A stretch of DNA of 64,000 nucleotides from Codonopsis lanceolata (lineage: Eukaryota > Streptophyta > Magnoliopsida > Asterales > Campanulaceae), in NCBI GenBank assembly GCA_013146195.2, contig CM028379.1, forward strand, positions 155,154,437-155,218,436. The letters run 5' to 3'. Position 1 is the first letter of the stretch. The number at the start of each line of letters is the position of its first letter. Of the stretch, positions 21,455-33,186 are shown piece after piece. Below the pieces are notes generated by a model, which worked only from the letters and a program-made list of their open reading frames with translations, was not told the origin of the DNA and searched no databases. The position numbers were made by a program, and so were the translations under genes.

Positions 21455-22696
21455 ACCAGAAGTTGGATCGATGACTACAAAGATTATATCGAGCAGGGAA
21501 TTCTGCTCGCAGACAAAGTCAAAACCACAACAGTCCGGAGCCAAGCCTATCGTTACTCGGTGGTAGGGGGAATCCTGTACAAGCGATCTAAGGTCAGACC
21601 TATGCTTCGCTGTGTACCCCCAAAATTAACCGAGGGCGTTCTGTATGAAGTACATGAAGTGGAGTGTGGTGGCCACCCGGGCACACGAGCTCTGGCAGAG
21701 AGGGTTCTGTGAGCAGGATACTACTGGATAACCCTTAGAAGGGATGCAGAAAAGTATGTTCGTGAATGTGACAAGTGCCAAAGATATGCGGACATACCAA
21801 GGCTTCCATCCACCGCGCAAACTCCAGTCGTCGCGGCCTGACCTTTCGATATGTGGGGAATCAATCTGATCGGCCCATTCCCGCTAGCACAAGGCAAGTA
21901 CAAGTATGCAGTGGTCACCATAGACTACTTTACTAAGTGGATCAAAGCAAAACCCTTGGCTAAGATTTCAAAGGCCAATGTCATCAAATTCATCCACGAT
22001 CAAGTATGGTGCCGGTTTGGCCTCCCCCGAGCAATCATCTGCGATCACGGCACCCAATTCTCAGACATATTCACAACAGAATGCGCTCGCTTGGGTGTCA
22101 AACACTGGCAGTCATCTGTAGCTTATCCACAGGGTAACGGCCAAGCCAAGGCTGGAAACAAGCAAGTACTACACGCTCTCAAAAGAAATGTAGAAAGGCG
22201 AGCTGGGAAATGGGCGGAAGAGCTGCCATCAGCCTTGTGGGTGGTTAGAACCACTATCTGAGGACCAACCGGGGAAACTCCGTTTGCACTCACATACGGA
22301 TCTGAAGCCATGATTCCGGTAGAAATGACCTTGCCTAGCTATCGTGTATCACATTACAGCGAGCAGAATAATCAACTGGCCCGGGCCATAGACCTAGATC
22401 TACTCGAGGAAAGGAGGCTGGATGCACGACTTAGGATGGTCAACTACAAGCAGAGAGCGAAGGCTCATCATGACCAAAGGGTTCGAGGTAGAGCTTTCAT
22501 GGTCAGAGACTGGGTACTCAAGAAAATTGAGGTAACGGGTCACCGAGCAGAATGGGGAAAGCTGTCACCAAACTGGGAGGGGCCTTTCCAAGTCACTGGT
22601 ATAGTTAGAGAGGGCACCTACACATTTCGAACTTAGGAAGGAAATGACTTGAAACATCCCTGGTATGCAGACCACTTGAAAAAATATTATCCTTAA
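21437..22696 (+). pseudogene. Tat integrase (stops and lost catalytic residues)
   Basis: The zinc region reads HEVECGGHPGTRALAERVL ... CDKCQ, the core WGINLIGPF, IICDHGTQFSD and YPQGNGQAKAGNKQ, and the C-terminal part ends PWYADHLKKYYP before a TAA at 22694. Integrase inserts the DNA copy into the genome. Two of three catalytic acids are gone: the first Asp is Asn (WGIN) and the Glu is Lys (GQAK). Both are single G-to-A changes. Stops at about 21711, 21839, 22258 and 22634 also break the frame. It is certainly inactive. Confidence 0.85.
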
Positions 22697-23586
22697 ATCA
22701 AGGCACAAACGGGCAAGACCTCGGTCCTGTTGAGGGTCACTAATTATTGATCAATAAAAGGCAAGTTTTCCATATTTGTCCATTAAGATTATTCAGTTGT
22801 TCAGTTGTCTATCATCTACTGTTTTCGGAATTGTTTGGCAAAATCTGCTCGCTTGGCGAGCAGATAGGGCCATGCACGGTCAACCATCCTCACACGCCCT
22901 AGTATTAGTGAGCTTATCCTCTCTGTGGGTGACATGCGGCCATGCCCAGTTCATGTACTAGGATGCTCGCCCAGGGCGATAGAGGCCATGCCTACAAGAT
23001 AGCGGCTACCTACCTCAGATTCCTATAGTGACCGAGCAATATTGTTAGTTGTATATCTCCACGCCCAGTTGATATACTAACAACCACTTCGAGGTACCCA
23101 CATCGAACAAGGGCCATGCCCGGTTGTTGGTTGCCGCTCAGAGTTGGGCCTTGCCCGCTAGGCAGTCTTCTGGAAGCTCGCCCAAGGCGATAGGGGCCTG
23201 GCCCACTCAAAGCCTTGGCCAAAGCCAAGCATCCATATCCAATATCTGTTCGGGTAATCTCTAAACTTAAGTAATAAGCTTGCTTACTTAGCCTTATTAT
23301 TAAGTAGATAATTACGAGTTCTCATACTTGGTTAATTCCGTTTATTTATTTATGCTCGACATGCTTTCTGGGGAGCACCAGTACTTGTACTAATATATGA
23401 CAGGAAAAATATGCAAGTAAGAAACAATCATCGAACAAAATAAGAGCAGAATCAAAAAGTCATCCCAAGCAAAGAGAAACAGTAGCCGAACATTCGCAGT
23501 TTCATATTAATTAAAAATAAGTAGTTACAGGTAAAGTTGGAAATAGTGGCACGCAGGCCGAGCAAATATAAATAAATCCTAGCCTA
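22697..23586. other. Tat non-coding region downstream of pol
   Basis: There is no ORF. The GC-rich words GGCCATGCCCGGTT and GCTCGCCCAGGGCGATAG each recur several times between 22840 and 23220. It resembles the composition of the element's own LTR. Confidence 0.5.
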
Positions 23587-24090
23587 AGCCTAGTCGAGAG
23601 TCTGCTCTTGAAGGGGTGGAGGAGTCTGCACTTGAGGGGGTGGAGGATCTTGAGCTGAAGCCTGGAACCGGTCGGCGTATTCTAAGTTTAAAGCTTTGCG
23701 GGCAGCTTCCTGCTCAGCCTTTTTCGCGTCGTCCTCTGCCATCATTCGTGCGGCCTTCTCACCCTCTAGCGCATGAATCAGGGAGCACACATTTTCGGCC
23801 GGAGGAGTAGGGGGGACCCAAGGCTCGCGGCCGCCTTAACTTTCGCTGTGGCCTTCCTCGACTGGGACCAAGAGATGAGGTCGGGCAAAGATCGAGTAGA
23901 TATCAGATACAACCCACTCAACCATGGTCTTCATATCTACGACCCCGCGGCTAGCGAGCAGTCAAAGAATATGGTTGGTGCCATGTGCAAAATAGGGCAC
24001 AATGGCCTCATCCACAGCTTCATCAAAGGCAGCGGTGCTGTTGAAGTTATCCTCGAAAGCCTGGGATTTCTTATAGTCCTCTATAGTGGC
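23587..24090 (-). pseudogene. Antisense extra ORF of the Tat element, C-terminal part
   Basis: Read on the minus strand from 24,090, a frame starts in mid-protein (IEDYKKSQAFEDNFNS, then VDEAIVPYFAHGTNHIL, a TGA, then VVDMKTMVEWVVSDIYSIF). It changes frame near 23,840 and continues as LIHALEGEKAARMMAEDD with an Ala/Glu/Lys-rich likely coiled coil and a Pro/Gln-rich tail (QDPPPPQVQTPPPLQ), ending at 23,590. Tat elements are known to carry an antisense ORF of unknown function here. The N-terminal part is cut off by the copia element. Confidence 0.6.
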
Positions 24091-25324
24091 TGTGGGTCCT
24101 AATGAGCACAATAATAAGCTAGAAGGGGGGTTGAATAGCTTATTAACACTTTAAAACTTTTAAAGTAAGTTCCTTGAAAGTTACTTGCAATCTATGAAAA
24201 GAATCAAGTAGCGGAAGACCTTCAAGAAAATTGTTCCGTGTCCGCCGATAAGGACTACCGGTAGACCTTTTACGATTACTTAAGTTCTCGAAATGGATAA
24301 TATAAACAATGAAACTAAGCAGCTCAAATAAATAGACGTACAAGAGGAAATAACACAAGTATTTTGGGATGGTTCACACTATAATGAGTGCTACGCCCAC
24401 CACCAAGGCAAACCTTGGATTTAAATTGTGCACTATGTTTTCCACTTAGATCAATTACAAAGAATATCCCTAATGGATCGTGTACAAAATATTGACTTGT
24501 GTTTGTCTAGGGAATTAAATATCTGTTAAAACAAGATATTTAATTGCAAGTGTATATAGTTTAATGGAAGTTAACAACAAGAAGAATAAAGCAATAAATG
24601 TTGAAGAGCGCCTTCTTGTTGTTGACGAGGACTTCTAGATCTGTTGAGGATCTATTGAATGCACCGAGAAAGACTTGGAGTTGTGTAGATTCAGAGCAAT
24701 TCTTTAAGTGTTCGATTGATTCTGCATGCTTGTCTGTTGTTCCAGCTTCAATGGCGATTTAAAGGTGTGCATTTCAAAAGGATCCGTTGGAGAGGACGAA
24801 GACTTCAACAAATTTATTCATAAATGCATTAAATGCATGGGGTCGGATTTTCGTCTTCACGTATATCTAGAGCAGATAATCATTTCTCGAGATCTTCAAA
24901 AGGTGGGCGATTTGGTGTCGATCCGAGAGATGAAGCGAAAGTAGGGGACACCGCTTTATCGCTTACATCGCTCAGACTAAAAGGTCTTCTGCTGAAAGTT
25001 GCTTTCGGCGGCTTGACATGTTAGGAATGACTTGGATTAATTCAAATAATATATGGAAATAAGTTTGAATTAATCCAACCTAGCTTGTTGAAAGGACACG
25101 TAGAAGCGCATCACCGACACGAGGTCTACCGATCTTAAGCTTTGAGCAGTCTTCCCGAAGCCGAGAAGGGGTCTTCCGCCGATCCTCGAAAAAGTCCTAC
25201 AAAAACTATACAAGGCAAAGTTCTATACAGTTGCCACGCTAATCGATACGCAGCCCGATTAGCCACCGAAGTATAAAACTAATGTAATGTATCGATCGAT
25301 ATAAATTTAACATAAGAATCAACA
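24091..25324 (-). repeat. 3' LTR of the copia element
   Basis: It runs from TGTGGGTCC to GAATCAACA (on the minus strand TGTTGATTC to GGACCCACA) and is homologous along its length to 34656-35914. Unlike that copy it has lost most CTG and CAG words, which appear here as CCG, TCG or CG (for example CTGATCAGAT in the other LTR is TCGATCGAT here). Confidence 0.9.
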
Positions 25325-25336
25325 ATCTCCTCCTAT
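25325..25336 (-). promoter_or_regulatory. Polypurine tract of copia element
   Basis: On the minus strand AGGAGGAGAT lies directly before the 3' LTR start TGTTGATTC. It would prime plus-strand DNA synthesis. Confidence 0.65.
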
Positions 25337-25673
25337 TTATATCCGTCATCATTACTACAAATGAGGGTTTTAAAACAAACTATTTAATAGATAATATCAT
25401 GTCTCGAGAAGTTTTATATATTAAATAATCGGTAGACATGCCTCTATTAAACGTAATAACACCTCAAATGCAAGGGACTAATCTAAGTGCATACAAGAAT
25501 AAGAGAGTCAAAGAACAAGACACAGATTAGCGCTAGCTTAAATAAATTTAAACCGAATGTTTAAATTCTAAATAGATAAACAATAAAGCAAAGAAGAATT
25601 TAAACACCATAATTTTTGAAAAGCAAGTAATCATCTGTATTCATAAACAAGATGTTTACATTTAACGTAGTTT

Positions 25674-28399
25674 TCAAAAATAAGATAAATACAAAGGAAA
25701 GGGAAGAAAAGATACAAAAGCTACCAAGGTCTTTTCCCTTCGCTTTGTCTCAGCCTCCTTTCTTTTCTTTCTCGCTCTAGCTCTTCCATTCTTCTTGGTA
25801 TTCGGCATCCGCATCGCTTGAGGTCCGTGGAACGAGAACGGTAGTCCAGCTTCACGAAGACGGTTGTTCTCTTCCATCAAGCATTCTCGTTGATAGATCT
25901 CATTTGTTTCTCCTCCGTGATGGCCAGATCACGATCACGGTTGGCATTCATAATGTCATGAGCAGAGTTGCGAGCGAGGTTGTTGAGTTCCATAATAGGA
26001 GTACGACCGTGGCTAAGATGTAGAGTGATGGCGTGGAACAACTCGTAGAAAATGGAGCCTATGATACGGCAGCCTTCATCTCGTTGAGCTTCGATGTTGA
26101 TCTTGACATCGGTGAAGTCGTGCCGTATCTGTCCAAAGCGAGTCCGCACATCCTCTTGAAATTGTCGAAGAGTAGCCGCAGCCGGGCCGCCTTGGCCGCC
26201 GCAGCTACTTCAGGTAGCGTAGATATGCTTGTAAGCTCGCCTAGCCGGTAGATGGCATCTAGTCCGACAAAACTTCATCATTGGTCGGATGATGGGAAGT
26301 AGATGCTTGGCCAATGTGAATGGTGCCGGCAGAGGCGTAGTCCGCAGCCCGAAGGGGTTGTAGAGGGGGAGTTCTCGAGGCGTAAGAGGATGAGTCTTGG
26401 GTGGGTATGGTTTTGGTGGAAGAGGAAATGGTTATAGGGGAGGGTGGAGGTGGAGTTGGTGGGGAGTCCAGTTCCATATAAGTGTCAGAATTTTCACTGG
26501 TATGGGAGGATTGGGGAATGGGTTCGGTAGAGAACCGTAAAGAAGGGGTAGAAGAGGTATTTTGGTTTTTGAAGGAAGGTCGAGGAGGTTGAGAAGGTTG
26601 AGAGGTTGATGAGAAGGGTGAAGAGAGTCTGCTATCGACGAAAGTTCAAGAGGAACTTGGCAAAGAGGTCTAAGGTCTGTGTGGTTGAAGAAGTTGGTTG
26701 ATTGGGGTGGTGAGGAAGGTGTGGGATGGGTCGGTGAGGAAGTAGTTAAGTTAGGGTGAAGGAGGAGGAGGAGTTGGGGTTCTAGCCGGCTCCTCCCGAT
26801 TTTGAGGCTCCTCCCGAGGGATAGACTCCTCCGAGGTGGTGAATTCCTCCGAGTAGATGACTCAGAGGAATAGATGAAGGGTTGATAGGGTTGAAGGCGT
26901 AGTTGGTTGGAGTTGGTATAGATGAAGGGTTGACAGCTGAGTGTTGGGCAGAGGTAGTCAGTTGGGCAGAGGATCGGGTACCGTAGCTCTCCTTTTCTTC
27001 CTCAACGGCCGAATAGGAGACTCACCGCTTCATCGGTAGAGGTTGGAGGGATCGCCGGTGGATGGTCTTCAAAGGTTTTACGAAGTCTCCTTCGCTTTGG
27101 TTTGGGAGTGGATGCAGAGTTGGTGAAGGTGGTTGGCGGAGGGTAGGTGGCCGAGAGGATGGCTTGGCTTGGGTAGATGGAGGAGAGGAATGGCCGGATT
27201 GGCCTCGGTGCCTTCTTCTTCTCGGCCTTCCTTCATCTCCCTTCTTATCCATTTGGCCTCGCCTCTTCGCTTGGAGGTGCCACTTCCGGCCTTGTCTTCT
27301 TGGCTTTGCCTCGCGCTATTCTGGACCTTAGCAGCAGCCTCTCATCACCTGTGCCTTTGGCCTTTAGATGGAGGTCCGTGGCCACTTGATCATCAAATTT
27401 GGCAGAGGCCTTTTGTAGGTCCCGCTTGCCGCTACATGTGCTTCCATATTGAAGCGGGTGACCAAGATAGGTGCAGCTTGGCCACTTTGTCAAGAGAGAC
27501 CGGCGGTAGACCTTTCTCGCATCCGGCGCTTGTTCTCGTATTCAAGTATTTACCGAAAAACGAGGCCGTGAGTTGCTTGTCCTTGCCACGTGATACAACT
27601 CATCTTCTTTCAAAGAAGAGTTGATGTTTGCATCATCCCTCAAAAGGGCATTGATAAGCCGACGAAGGGCGCTTGCAAGTGGGGTTGTTCTTAGCTTTCT
27701 CCACCCACCGCTTTAGCTCGTCGAAGATGATGAGCCCCAGCTTGAGACGTAGTCAGAAATACAAAGACCGGGTCGTTGATCTGTTGGCCAAGAACATGTC
27801 ATGTGCTCCACTCTTGAATAGGAGCCCCTTGTCTAAAAGGTGGCCGGTGCAATAGACGCCAAGAGGGAACAAATTTCGAGCATTTTCCCTTGTGGCTCCC
27901 TGAGAGTGTCTACTCCCTCATGGCTTCCTGTGCATGTAAAGCCTCACCATGGTTGCCGAAAGAGCTCCTCCGTAATGCACGCCGATGATGGTGGAAATAG
28001 ATTTAGCGGTGATGAGATGGGACGGCCTCGAATCCACCCACGAAGAGCGCCCGTTCATGAGCTCCATTCGTTGATAAAATTCTTCTCGCCAGAAGATACT
28101 GTAGGTTTTGTCGTTGAGGCGTAAGAGGGGCGTAATCCCGCAGGCGCCCATATCCTCGCAAGCTTTGACGCCAAGCCTATAGAGTTGATTGATCAAGGTC
28201 AATGCACATGCCCGAATGTATAGCTTCGGTCCAAAGCGACAATAATGTCATGAGCGGCGGATAGATGGGATATCCCGAAGATTGATATTTGAACCGGGAG
28301 GAATGACATTTTCGTGGTCAAAAGCCTTCCCAATCGTCGCGCTTTGATTTTGAAGTTCTTGCCTCGAAAGAAAAACAAAATAAAAATTAGGCTTTTCAT
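25674..28399 (-). pseudogene. Env-like / extra ORF region after copia pol (fragmented)
   Basis: Several minus-strand frames lie in a row between pol and the 3' LTR: 28399-28199 (KIKARRLGRLLTTKMSFLPV), 28202-27918 (INQLYRLGVKACEDMGACG, then NDKTYSIFWREEFYQRMEL), a basic Pro/Ser-rich part 27252-27022, a Pro/Ser/Thr-rich part 26477-26259 and a charged part 26149-25877. Together they look like one broken protein. Sireviruses often carry such an env-like ORF with Pro-rich and coiled-coil stretches in this place. Its role is not established. I see no clear signal peptide or membrane span because the frame is too broken. The CTG/CAG anomaly covers this region. Confidence 0.5.
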
Positions 28400-29222
28400 C
28401 TAGACATCTAAACAAGTAGGAATTTCAAAGTTTTCTAAAATAATTGAAATTTTCAAGCAAAAACTTGAAACCCTAGAATGTTTAGAGAAACCACACTCGA
28501 GAAATGCATAACGTAAGTTTTCATAAGAATGAACAATGAATAAACAAAAACGATCGTTAGTATTCAAGTTTGTAAGAACAACAATGGCGAATCATCCGTA
28601 TAAACTCGAAAATGACCGCTTGAATTCCAAAAGGATTTTAGGTTGATAATGAAATGCGTAACAAGACATAGAAAATTACGAGTAGAGTAGAGAGAGCGCA
28701 CTCATTGTTGAAGATGAGAAGAAGAAACAAGAAGAAGAACTTGAATTTGCGTAAAGTAGTTACTCGAGAGAGAGAGAGAGAAAAGATTTCTGCTCAAAGG
28801 GTTTCGTAAAGTTTGGAAATGACGGTTCAAGGACTATTTAAAGGCGAGAAAATATCGCTTTGAAAAAGCTGAACTTAAGATATTTTCTTAAGTACCAAAT
28901 TTTGTCCTTGACCCCTTTATTGCTTTAGAAACCTCTTTAGCAAAAATAGACTAAGTAAGAGTACTAACCTTTAAGTCTTCCTAAAGGAGAACTTACGCCT
29001 TCCGATTAGACTAATACCGGGTCTACCTATGAAAGAAACATTAACAAAATTTTAAAATTAAGCAAGAGGATCAATCATACCAAGATTTCTCCTTAAATAA
29101 GCAAACCCGGTGGCATCCAAAGGGTTTTGTGAGAATGTTCCGCCAATTGATGCTCGCTTGGAACATATTCCGCATCGATGTTACCTTTTTCCACATGATC
29201 TTTGAGAAAATGATAACGAATA
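28400..29222. other. Copia spacer between pol and env-like region
   Basis: There is no ORF of note. It contains a (GA)n run at about 28766-28782 and leader-like, A-rich sequence. Confidence 0.4.
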
Positions 29223-29724
29223 TCAATGTGCTTTGTCTTTGAATGCATCATCGATTTTTGGAGACCGAGATAGCCGATGTGTTGTCACACATGATTGGGC
29301 GCCGCCTTGATGTTGTAGTCCACTAGTTGTTGCTTCATCCATAGCAGCTTGAGAGCAACAATGCTTAAAGAATATATTCTCGCTTCGTGGTTGAGTTTGC
29401 CATCGATCCTTGTTTCTTGCAAGACCATGAGACGAAGTCTGCTTCCAAGAAATTGACAAGTCCCACCGGTGCTTCTTCTCGCTCACTTTGCAGTCGCATA
29501 ATCTGATCCGAGTATCCAACTAGATTGAAGTTGTTGGATTTTGAATACCGATGCCTAGATTTGTTGTTTTTGAAACATATCTCGATGATACGCTTGGCAA
29601 GAAGCAAATGTGACTCCTTTGGATCCGCCTCGAAATCTAGCACAAACACAAACAAAGAAACATAATGTCGTCTACTAGCAAGAAGGTAAAGAAGTGAACC
29701 TATGATTCCTCGATACTTGGTCAT
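29223..29724 (-). pseudogene. Copia RNase H and end of pol
   Basis: Minus-strand blocks TKYRGIIGSLLYLLASRR, ADPKESHLLLAKRI, SKSNNFNLVGYSD, DFVSWSCKKQGSMANSTTK and (29519-29223, other frame) AMDEATTSGL and KDKAH match the RNase H end of Ty1/copia pol. The frame changes several times over short distances. At many of those points the sequence shows CG or TCG where the family would have CAG or CTG, so part of the damage may be sequencing error. RNase H degrades the RNA template. Confidence 0.75.
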
Positions 29725-29817
29725 GTTCTCTTGCTTTCCCTTTTCATCTTTGTCAAGATGGCGCCGGTAGACATTGGAGTTTCAAATCCTTTGGTCAATC
29801 AAGACCAAACTTCTTGA

Positions 29818-30640
29818 TTAGTTCCTTTGCATATTTGGTTTGGCCGATGAAGATTCCGTCTCAAGTCCGTTGTATCTCAGCCCTAGAAAATAGGTAAGTT
29901 CACCCATCATGCTCATCTCGAACTTGCTTTGCATCGCCTTCTCGAATCTTTTGCACAAGCTTTGGTTAGTTGATCCAAAGATGATGTCGCCCACATAGAT
30001 TTGTACCGTAAGAGAATGGCCTTTGTGCTTGAGGATGAATAAAGTAGTGTCGATTCTTCCTCTCACGAATCCTTGTTCAATTAAGAACTTGGATAGAGTT
30101 TCATACCAAGCTCTAGGAGCTTGCTTCAGCCGTAGAGAGCTTTCTTGAGTCGGTAGACGTGGTCCGCTTTGTCCGAGATGACAAATCCTCGAGGTCGCTC
30201 CACGATACGCTTGAAGATCACCATTCGTAAAGGCACTCTTAACATCCATCCGATACACTTTGAAGTCCATGAACGAGGCATAAGCTAGAAAGATTCTCGA
30301 TTGCTTCTAGTCTAGCAACAGAGCAAAAGTTTCATCAAAGTCAATTCCTTCTTCCCTGCTTGTAGCCCCGAGCAACCAATCTAGCTTTGTTTCGTGACAT
30401 TTCCATCTTCATCTCTTTTATTTCTCGAATACCCACTTGGTGCCGATGACCGGATGATCGCCTGGTCTTTGAACTAAGCTCCACACCTTACATCTTTCAA
30501 ACCGGTTCACTTCTTCTTGCATAGCTTCAATCCAGCTTATGATCTTCGATGGCTTCATCAATCTTCTTTGGTTCGAGTTCCGATACAAATGCATAAGCAA
30601 ACAAAGTTTCTTCTCGAACCTTATTTCTCGCATTTAACTC
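29818..30640 (-). pseudogene. Copia reverse transcriptase (frame-broken)
   Basis: Minus-strand blocks in order: WIEAMQEEVNRFERCKVWSL and PGDHPVIGTKWVFEK (30633-30418), MDFKVYRMDVKSAFTNGDLQ (30270), KQAPRAWYETLSKFL, then the catalytic box IYVGDIIFGS (about 30010-29980) and FEMSMMGELTYFLGL. The catalytic Tyr-Val-Asp-Asp has Gly for its first Asp. A short stretch after GDLQ is out of frame and returns at LKQAPR. The RT copies element RNA. Much of the break pattern coincides with CAG/CTG positions, so the mutated motif should be treated with caution. Confidence 0.8.
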
Positions 30641-31029
30641 CTCGAGTTGAGATCACCAATGATTTGAGAAATGGGATGATCTCTTGCTTCAATAATGCTT
30701 GAGGAAGATCACTTGTGGATTCTTCCCTTAAGAATTCTCGAGTTGGTTGAGAAGGAGATTCACCAAAATCTGTTCAAGAAATAGAGTCTTCAAAACTTTC
30801 ATTTTCTCGTGAACAAGAAGGATGAGAGATCTCAGAAAGGTGCTTGGGGTAAAATGTAAGAGATGGGTTCGTGGTCAACAGATGAGTTGTTATCGGTATC
30901 GAGAGGTCTCGCTACCGTGAAGAGTTATCGGTATTCATGGGTTCACCTGCCGCTTTCTCGATAAGGAGTAGAAGTAGATGTTGTATTTGTACTGCCTCAT
31001 CATTATCGTAATCATTAGCAACGCTCGAG

Positions 31030-32023
31030 CCATTCTAGGCTCTAACAAGTCATATTCATCAAAAGAAACATGCACGTATTCTAAGATTTTTAAGTTAGAT
31101 TTATCGAAAATGCGAAATGCTTTTGAATGTTTGGAATACCCTTAAAAATTCCTTCGTCCCGATTTTGCATCAAATTTTCCTCTATACTCTTTTCCATTAT
31201 AAAGAATAAAACATTTACAAATTAAGATTTTAAGAAATCCAATGTTTGGGATCTTCCTCTCCATATTTCATATGGAGTTTTATTATGAAACTTGTTTACT
31301 GTGATCTATTTTGGGTAAAGCAAGCAAGATTGATCGCCCGCCTGTAAATACTGGAAGTTTAGCTTCGCCAAAGATTGTTCTAGCCGCTTCAATCGTTGTT
31401 CTCTTCTTCCGCTCAGCCTACACCATTTTGTTGAGGAGTACCGGCAGAGAAGTTGTGGCCGATCCCATGGTCATCGCAAGATTTTCTACACCATTGTTTT
31501 TGAATTCGGTCGTTGTCCGATCTTATGTCACAAATGTCTTCAAGCTTTTGAGTTTGAAGTCTTCTAAAAAGTGCAGTGACTAGATCATACGTTTCATCTT
31601 TAGATGTCATAGTTTCAATCCAAGTGAATCTAGAGTAGTCATCAACTACTACAAGTGTGTACTTGTCTCCCGAAATACCGGCCGTTGTAATAGGTCCAAA
31701 GAGATCCATATGCAGAAGTTGAAGAGGTCTGCTTGTTTGATAAAAACTTTCTTTTGAAGGAAGACTTGGAAAGTTTTCCTAGTTGACAAGCTTTACAACT
31801 TCGTCATGATCGGCAGACACCGTAGGTAGACCTTTGACAAGCCCATTTTTGGAGAGCTTGGAGAGGTGCTTGAAGTTGAGGTGATCGAGACGCTTGTGCC
31901 ATAGCCACCGTTGTCACGAACATTGTTGGCTACTAGACACGTGTTTGAGAATCTCCCTAGAAGATTTAAGTCCACGACATAGACGCTTTCCTTGTCTATT
32001 GCCTGGCCAAGATTGTAGAGCAT
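31030..32023 (-). pseudogene. Copia integrase with pre-integrase zinc region (frame-broken)
   Basis: The zinc-binding part is split over frames (32023-31793; KMGLSKVYLRCLPI is a shifted copy of the usual KNGLV.GLP block). The core follows at 31709-31413: MDLFGPITTAGISGDKYTLV, VVDDYSRFTWIE, then IRSDND and GTPQQNGVG. These are the D, D and pre-E blocks of copia integrase. The third acid lies just after NGVG but a one-base change puts it out of frame. Downstream, coding traces continue to about 31030. It would insert the cDNA copy. Confidence 0.75.
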
Positions 32024-32026
32024 GAT

Positions 32027-32340
32027 TCACCGTTTGATGAGGCACCGGTTGGAATTGAATTGGCATAGAAGTCCTTTGTCGCACTGTGATATGCTCGTAA
32101 GATTGTGCTTTAAACCACTTACTAGAGAAACTTTGTTGATGGAGAGACTTCCTCTAGTAATTGAGCCATATCCAATTGTCTTTCCTCTTGCATTGTCTCC
32201 GAAAATAACCGGGTCCTTTTGCTTCAGCCTATATTCAGTAAGAAGACTGCTCCTCCATGTGTCTTGAACAACCACCGCCTAGGTACCGATGTCTTTGTTT
32301 TCTCGATTCTATAGCCATGAAGCATTCCTCTGAAAAGAGT
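32027..32340 (-). pseudogene. Copia aspartic protease region
   Basis: The minus-strand frame reads TEYRLKQKDPVIFGDNARGK, then TIGYGSITRGSLSINKVSLV and SGLKHNLTSISQCDKGL, the conserved stretch of Sirevirus-type pol just after the protease active site. The active-site segment upstream (toward 32400) is out of frame. It would mature the polyprotein. Confidence 0.7.
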
Positions 32341-33186
32341 TAAAGCAAAACAAGGTACCCTTTATTTGGGTCCTAAGGATTAGCAACCTTTGCAACCCAT
32401 ACTGCTTGACCTTGAGAGAACTAGGTCTCTCGATCTTGGGTGAACCTTAGCAGCATTCTCGTGCCGATGGCCTAAGCAATGGCAAGAATGACATAAATGG
32501 AAAGTCCATAGAGAACCGTTAGAGTCTTCAACCGAAGAGTGCTTATGATCATTCCTTTTCTTGACATTCATTTTTGGTTCATTTTGCTTGTTGACGTAGA
32601 CTTAATTGGTTTCTTTCGAATCTTCCTAGGTAGGTTACCAACGCACTTAGCTTTAGCTTTTCTCGTTGAAAACCTTTTCAGAGGATTCGGTAGAATACCT
32701 TTAAGTTTACCTTCAACAGTAAAGGAGCTTTTGCTTCATAGACAAACTTGATAGTTACCGGTAGAGGTTTAGAGGTCTACCGTCCGCCAGACTTTGCCTT
32801 GGCATAGTCGTTGCCGGTAGACTTCACTTTCTACCGTTATCTTCTCGTGTTTCTCATTTGAATCATTCATTTTGGCTTTTCCTTTCTCGAGCTTTAGGGT
32901 AAACATAAGGGACACTTGAGTAACCAAGGCCTTGTTTCCCTATATTTCCAAATGTCTGCTTAGAGAAAGATATATCATTAGCGCTTTGAGGATTCATCTT
33001 TCTCTTTGAAAGAGATTGTCGGAAGAGACACATCCGAATATCCTATGCCTGCTTTATCATTGCTAGATTTTTGGCTTGTAAGGATTTCTTCAAATGCATC
33101 CTTGGAGCTATTCCAGAGTCAATTGTCTTTGCAAGGCAATTTTCTCTAGGTCAAGTCCTTTGATGTGCTCGGTCAAATCAATTTTG
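32341..33186 (-). pseudogene. Copia gag-pol junction, not readable
   Basis: This should encode the end of gag and the start of protease. A minus-strand frame at 32571-32380 has HLCHSCHCLGHRHENAAKV, which may be a second zinc-knuckle-like segment. Otherwise it is broken by many small shifts. The change from clean gag sequence to damaged sequence occurs near 33,187. Confidence 0.45.

Larger units (their letters stand above)
15781..24090 (+). mobile_element. Ty3/gypsy Tat-lineage retrotransposon, 3' truncated
   Basis: Order: 5' LTR, tRNA-Asp primer site, gag, protease, reverse transcriptase, RNase H, a second (archaeal-type) RNase H, integrase, then an antisense ORF. The second RNase H and an antisense extra ORF between pol and the 3' LTR are known marks of the Tat group. 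The element stops abruptly at 24,090 where the copia LTR begins. No 3' LTR is visible anywhere in the window. Pol is interrupted by at least ten stop codons. Confidence 0.85.

Noticed and set aside
27133..27624. 163-codon plus-strand frame
   Set aside because: It is antisense to the copia env-like region. The plus-strand peptide shows no family pattern.
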